Source: CAZXCK01 sp964639225 (GTDB lineage: Bacteria > Chloroflexota > Anaerolineae > Aggregatilineales > Phototrophicaceae). From it: a stretch of 16,705 bases of DNA. A program made the position numbers and the translations under genes. Below the pieces are notes generated by a model. It did not search any database. It worked only from the letters and a program-made list of their open reading frames with translations, and was not told the DNA's origin. Where the stretch lies: positions 1-16,705 of the forward strand of contig CAZXCK010000099.1 of NCBI GenBank assembly GCA_964639225.1. Direction: 5' to 3'. Positions 13,733 through 16,705 of the stretch are shown one piece after another; within the stretch, counting starts at the first letter, position 1, and every line of letters starts with the position of its first letter.

Positions 13733-14782
13733 CTATCCCAGCTCAGCCAACTGGACCGGACGACGCTCAGTAATGCTGCGCCGTGCGGCGTCAACAATCT
13801 GCTGGCCGATGCGCGCTGTCTCCACCGAAAGCGGCCCCTCTATCGGTCGATCCTGCTCGATGCAGTCGATGACGTACTGCACGCAGTCCTGCCGGGGAGC
13901 CACCAGCGAGTCCACGGGTAGGTCGTAGCCCTGGGGCCTGTCTTCGGTCTGGACGTGAATGGTCGGCTGATAGTCGTAGCTCGAAATACTGCCACGAGTG
14001 CCCACCACCACAAAGCCACAGCGCGGCTGCGGCTGCTGAATCCAGGGACTGGTCAGAGTTCCCCAGCGCGTCTCGAATTTGGACAGGCCGTGCTCGTAGC
14101 GCACAATCGAAATGCTGTGGTTATCGACTTCCCATCCTTGCGGGATGTAATCAATCGACACGACTTCGACAGGGATGCGGTTCCCCTGGAACCAGGTCCC
14201 CAGTGTCACCCCATAGCCCAGGTAATCCAGCAGGGAGCCGCCACCCTTGTCTTTTTCCAGGAACCAGGCCTGCTCGCCGACGAAGCCATCACCCCGATTG
14301 CCGTCATAATAATGAACCTCGACGACATCGCCAATCACCCCTTCGGAGATCAGACGATGCGTCGTCACATGGACAGGATACCAGGCCAGCGGCCAGTTGA
14401 TCGCCAGCCGCTTACCGGTGCGCTGCACAGCAGCTATCATGCGATCTGCGTGTGCCAGCGATTCCGCGAATGGCTTTTCCACGATGATATGATACCCATC
14501 ACCATGCGCAGATACCCGCTCCGTGTACTCGGCATGCAGGCCGGTCGCCGGACACAGGATGACCAGGTCGGGGCTGGTTTCATCGAGGCAGCGTTCAACA
14601 TCGTCATACATCAGCGACTCCGGGACGTTAAAGCGTTCCGCGGCTGGCTGCATTTTCTCTTTGTGGACATGGCAGATACCGCAAATCTCGGCTCGCGGAT
14701 GGTCAGCTACATGCTGGAGCAGGTCCGGCATGTGCATGTGATCAAAGTTGATACCGGCGATTTTCCATGTTCTGGCAGACAT
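13733..14782 (-). CDS. Gfo/Idh/MocA-family oxidoreductase with atypical dinucleotide motif
   Basis: This 349-residue protein has the two-domain plan of the family: an N-terminal Rossmann domain to about residue 125 with IIVEKPFAES (catalytic-site Lys103, Pro104), then the alpha/beta substrate domain with GGGSLLDYLGYG. Members oxidise or reduce sugars, inositols and related polyols with NAD(P). The usual GxGxxG loop is replaced by GINFDHMHMPDLL (from residue 10), a His-rich variant, so cofactor binding may differ from the partner gene. ATG 14782 follows AAGGAG with 7-nt spacing, 10 nt after the partner's stop, so the two form one operon. It converges on the plus-strand fructan operon with transposase debris between. 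Confidence 0.87.
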   Translation of the reverse strand: MSARTWKIAGINFDHMHMPDLLQHVADHPRAEICGICHVHKEKMQPAAERFNVPESLMYDDVERCLDETSPDLVILCPATGLHAEYTERVSAHGDGYHIIVEKPFAESLAHADRMIAAVQRTGKRLAINWPLAWYPVHVTTHRLISEGVIGDVVEVHYYDGNRGDGFVGEQAWFLEKDKGGGSLLDYLGYGVTLGTWFQGNRIPVEVVSIDYIPQGWEVDNHSISIVRYEHGLSKFETRWGTLTSPWIQQPQPRCGFVVVGTRGSISSYDYQPTIHVQTEDRPQGYDLPVDSLVAPRQDCVQYVIDCIEQDRPIEGPLSVETARIGQQIVDAARRSITERRPVQLAELG

Positions 14783-14792
14783 TAAACTCTCC

Positions 14793-15863
14793 TTATTTGA
14801 ACGAATAATCCAGACCCGTAGGTTTCACCGCCTCGCCATTCAACTCAGAGGACAGGCAGGCGGCCAGTGTTGCTTCGAGCGTCCGCAGGTTGTTCGCGGC
14901 GCTGTTCGTCGGCTCACGATCCTCGGCGATGGCGCACAACAGCTCGCCCATCGTCCCGGCGAAACCATCCGGGAACCATGATCCGGTTGGCTCATATCGG
15001 GTGATGCCGCCGCCTTTCTCCAGGATGATGGCTTCGTTGGTCAGCGCGCTGCCACGAATGAGACCCTGGCTGCCATGTATCCAGAACTGATGCCGCTGGC
15101 GCACCGTCTTTGACCCGCCGATGGATCGGATCATGGCATTGGCGCCATCCGCATAAGCGAGTTCCGCCCAGCCGCCCCATTGCGCGATGCTCCCAGGTGG
15201 CTGAACAGGGATGCGATACTCGCGGGCGCGCACGGTTTCGATCGCCCGATCACCCATCCAGCAGCCTGTGATATCGAACCAGTGTATGCCGTAGTCATAG
15301 AACAACCAGTGCTTTACCGAGTCGAACACGCGGCCAACCAGCCACGAGAAATCGGTGTCAAACAGATGCGTGACCGAGAACACATCGCCAATCTGGCCGC
15401 TTTCGATGAGCAGCGTCGCAATGCGCCAGGGCGGGGTCCAGCGGCCATTCTGGTTAACCGCCAGCCTGAGCCGACAGCGATCGGCCTCGGCGATCAGATC
15501 ACGAGCGGTGGCTGTATCCAGCGCCAGCGGCTTCTGCGCCAGTACGTGTTTGCCTGCGGCCAGCGCCTGCCTGATGATCGCCGGCCTTTCCGCCGGATGA
15601 GTCGCGATGTCAACGACTTCGATGCGGTCATCGGCCAGCAGCGCTTCCAGGGACTCGTAGACGGTTCCCACATCATAGGCGCGCCGGGCCTCAGCAATCG
15701 CCGCCGGATTGATGTCGAAAATGCCGGTGATGTTGACGCCGTACTTTTTATAGGCCAACAGGTGCTGCGTCTGGACGATATTCCCCGCGCCAATGATGCC
15801 CACTCCGGGTCTGTAATCGGCTGGGAATACGGGCTGATAAGGGATTTGACTGAGTGTGATCAT
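14793..15863 (-). CDS. Gfo/Idh/MocA-family sugar oxidoreductase
   Basis: The first gene of the minus-strand pair encodes 356 residues. The Rossmann loop GIIGAGNI (22-29) is canonical, VVDIATHPAERP covers the strand-4 region, and AQKPLAL (Lys111, Pro112) is the QKP form of the family's EKP motif. The second domain holds DYGIHWFDITGCWMGD with the expected His near the active site. Together they point to an NAD(P)-dependent dehydrogenase or epimerase-like enzyme acting on a sugar or polyol; the substrate cannot be read. GGAG lies 7 nt upstream of ATG 15863. The neighbouring paralogue may perform a coupled redox step, as in two-enzyme inositol or ketosugar pathways, which is inference. Confidence 0.9.
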   Translation of the reverse strand: MITLSQIPYQPVFPADYRPGVGIIGAGNIVQTQHLLAYKKYGVNITGIFDINPAAIAEARRAYDVGTVYESLEALLADDRIEVVDIATHPAERPAIIRQALAAGKHVLAQKPLALDTATARDLIAEADRCRLRLAVNQNGRWTPPWRIATLLIESGQIGDVFSVTHLFDTDFSWLVGRVFDSVKHWLFYDYGIHWFDITGCWMGDRAIETVRAREYRIPVQPPGSIAQWGGWAELAYADGANAMIRSIGGSKTVRQRHQFWIHGSQGLIRGSALTNEAIILEKGGGITRYEPTGSWFPDGFAGTMGELLCAIAEDREPTNSAANNLRTLEATLAACLSSELNGEAVKPTGLDYSFK

Positions 15864-16147
15864 GCGATCTCCGAAAGCATAACAGTGAGTGTTGTCAGAC
15901 AGAACCAGACACCAAACGCCATTCTGAATGTAGAAGGCATCCGGGCCAGTTTACACGGTTTGCGGCAACTCCGGCAAAAATTACTCCCTGCGTCTGCGGT
16001 CGGATTTGAGCCGCTGACGGTGGTGTACGTGCCGCCAGTTTTACGCGATCGCTGGCCTGGCCATCCCTGACTTAATTTCCCTCGCGTTACATTCAGGTTA
16101 GAATAAAACCAACACGCCGATCCCTGCACCGGAATGGACTCAAGCCG
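15864..16147. other. divergent intergenic region between the oxidoreductase operon and the TIR gene
   Basis: This 284-nt gap must hold promoters for both directions. On the plus side TAGAAT (16100-16105) is a possible -10 for the TIR gene without a good -35. A plus frame ending in TGA at 16068-16070 (LRQLRQKLLPASAVGFEPL and onward) looks protein-like for about 38 codons and could be a relic, but I cannot name it. Confidence 0.35.
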
Positions 16148-16705
16148 ATGCCGACTCTTTTCATCTCATACAAGCGCGGAACCGCTGCCGTCGCGCCGCT
16201 GATGGAGCGGCTGCGCAAGGCGTACTACCGGCTGTGGTTTGACCGTGACGAAATCCACCTGGGCGACCCGGACTGGCGGGCGCGGATCGACCAGGGCGTG
16301 CAGCTCTGCCACGGGCTGATCCTCAACCTGACGCCCGCCGCCTGCGAGTCCGAGCCGGTGCAGTATGAAGTCAGCAAGGCGCTGGAGCTGGGCAAGCCGA
16401 TCTTCCCGATTGTGCTGGAGAAGCTTGAGGACTTGGGCGCGGCGCTGACGAAAGTTGGCCTGACGCGGAATTACCATGCCGAGGACTTCACCGATGTCGA
16501 AAAGTGGGATGCTCAGGTCGAGCGCCTGCTGCGCGACCTGGAAGCCAAGGGCCTGCGTGTGACGCCTCACGACCGCCGGGGGCAGCGCAACCGGAATAAC
16601 CCCAACTACGTGCTGCACCAGACCTACCTCAAGCGGCTGGTGGAGCGCGTTGGCACGCTGAACCTGGCGCAGATCAACCCGGAGAACGCGCACGGCGTTG
16701 AGCTG
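16148..16705 (+). CDS. TIR-domain protein, N-terminal part, truncated by window edge
   Basis: The frame opens with MPTLFISYKR, the usual first strand of a bacterial TIR domain, and stays open for 186 codons to the end of the window. Other TIR landmarks follow: LWFDRDEIHLGDPDWRARID (box-2-like region) and CESEPVQYEVSKALELGKPI, where Glu in the SxxxxxE-type segment is the likely NAD-cleaving residue. The domain covers about residues 1-140. The linker after it (NPNYVLHQTYLKRLVERVG) resembles the segment that precedes a NACHT/STAND ATPase in multidomain bacterial TIR proteins, so a much longer protein, possibly an immune sensor, is likely. That downstream part is outside the window. No good ribosome-binding site is seen before ATG 16148. 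Confidence 0.8.
   Translation, partial: MPTLFISYKRGTAAVAPLMERLRKAYYRLWFDRDEIHLGDPDWRARIDQGVQLCHGLILNLTPAACESEPVQYEVSKALELGKPIFPIVLEKLEDLGAALTKVGLTRNYHAEDFTDVEKWDAQVERLLRDLEAKGLRVTPHDRRGQRNRNNPNYVLHQTYLKRLVERVGTLNLAQINPENAHGVEL

Noticed and set aside
13955..14785. A 276-codon plus-strand frame opposite the second Gfo/Idh gene
   Set aside because: Antisense to a gene with EKP and substrate-domain motifs and a good ribosome-binding site.
15180..16070. A 296-codon plus-strand frame opposite the Gfo/Idh gene
   Set aside because: It lies antisense to a clear Gfo/Idh/MocA gene with intact motifs; only its last 38 codons fall outside that gene. Long antisense frames are expected in GC-rich coding DNA.
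1..16705. CRISPR arrays, tRNA or rRNA genes, complete insertion sequences
   Set aside because: No regularly spaced repeats, cloverleaf-like segments, rRNA-like stretches or terminal inverted repeats around a full transposase were found by reading.

Overview
This window looks like a chromosomal stretch of a moderately GC-rich free-living bacterium, most likely a Chloroflexota (Anaerolineae-like) species. That assignment is inference from style, not from a marker gene. The signs are a Tat-type signal on a sugar-binding protein, an apparently leaderless promoter, TTG starts, a TIR protein with a STAND-like linker, paired Gfo/Idh/MocA oxidoreductases and a decayed ISKra4-like transposase. There are no rRNA, tRNA or CRISPR features.

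Layout. (1) 1-117: a possible broken gene end at the window edge. (2) 199-2164: a small stress-type regulon of a TetR/LmrA-YxaF-type repressor, a DsbA/FrnE-like thiol oxidoreductase and an NAD(P)-binding SDR. Two matching operator boxes lie in front of the repressor and in front of the DsbA-SDR pair, and a strong hairpin closes the unit. (3) 2165-2863: about 700 nt of decayed DNA with two divergent, homologous helix-turn-helix remnants around an inverted repeat. (4) 2864-13242: a fructan/sucrose utilisation locus. On the minus strand are a lipoprotein GH32 fructanase and a LacI-family repressor. On the plus strand are a cytoplasmic GH32 beta-fructosidase, a Tat-type sugar-binding protein, two ABC permeases, a full-length divergent Cpn60/GroEL-like chaperonin and a cytoplasmic Asp-box (BNR) beta-propeller. 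(5) 13243-13732: mostly debris including a frameshifted transposase fragment. (6) 13733-15863: two Gfo/Idh/MocA oxidoreductases in a minus-strand operon. (7) 16148-16705: a TIR-domain gene running off the window.

How it works together. The secreted GH32 should release fructose or short fructans outside the cell. The binding protein and permeases import the sugar, using an ATPase encoded elsewhere, and the cytoplasmic GH32 finishes hydrolysis. Both GH32 genes carry nearly the same 16-bp operator (15 of 16 bases identical) at the predicted transcription start, on opposite strands, which fits control by the intervening LacI protein.

The most unusual part is the chaperonin-propeller pair at the end of the transporter operon. 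The chaperonin keeps the Cpn60 fold signatures (TLGP, GDGT and the Asp matching GroEL D52). It has Arg where GroEL has the hydrolytic Asp398, and it lacks the GGM tail. It is translationally coupled to the propeller gene. A dedicated, hydrolysis-impaired chaperonin tied to sugar uptake is the best candidate here for an undescribed system.
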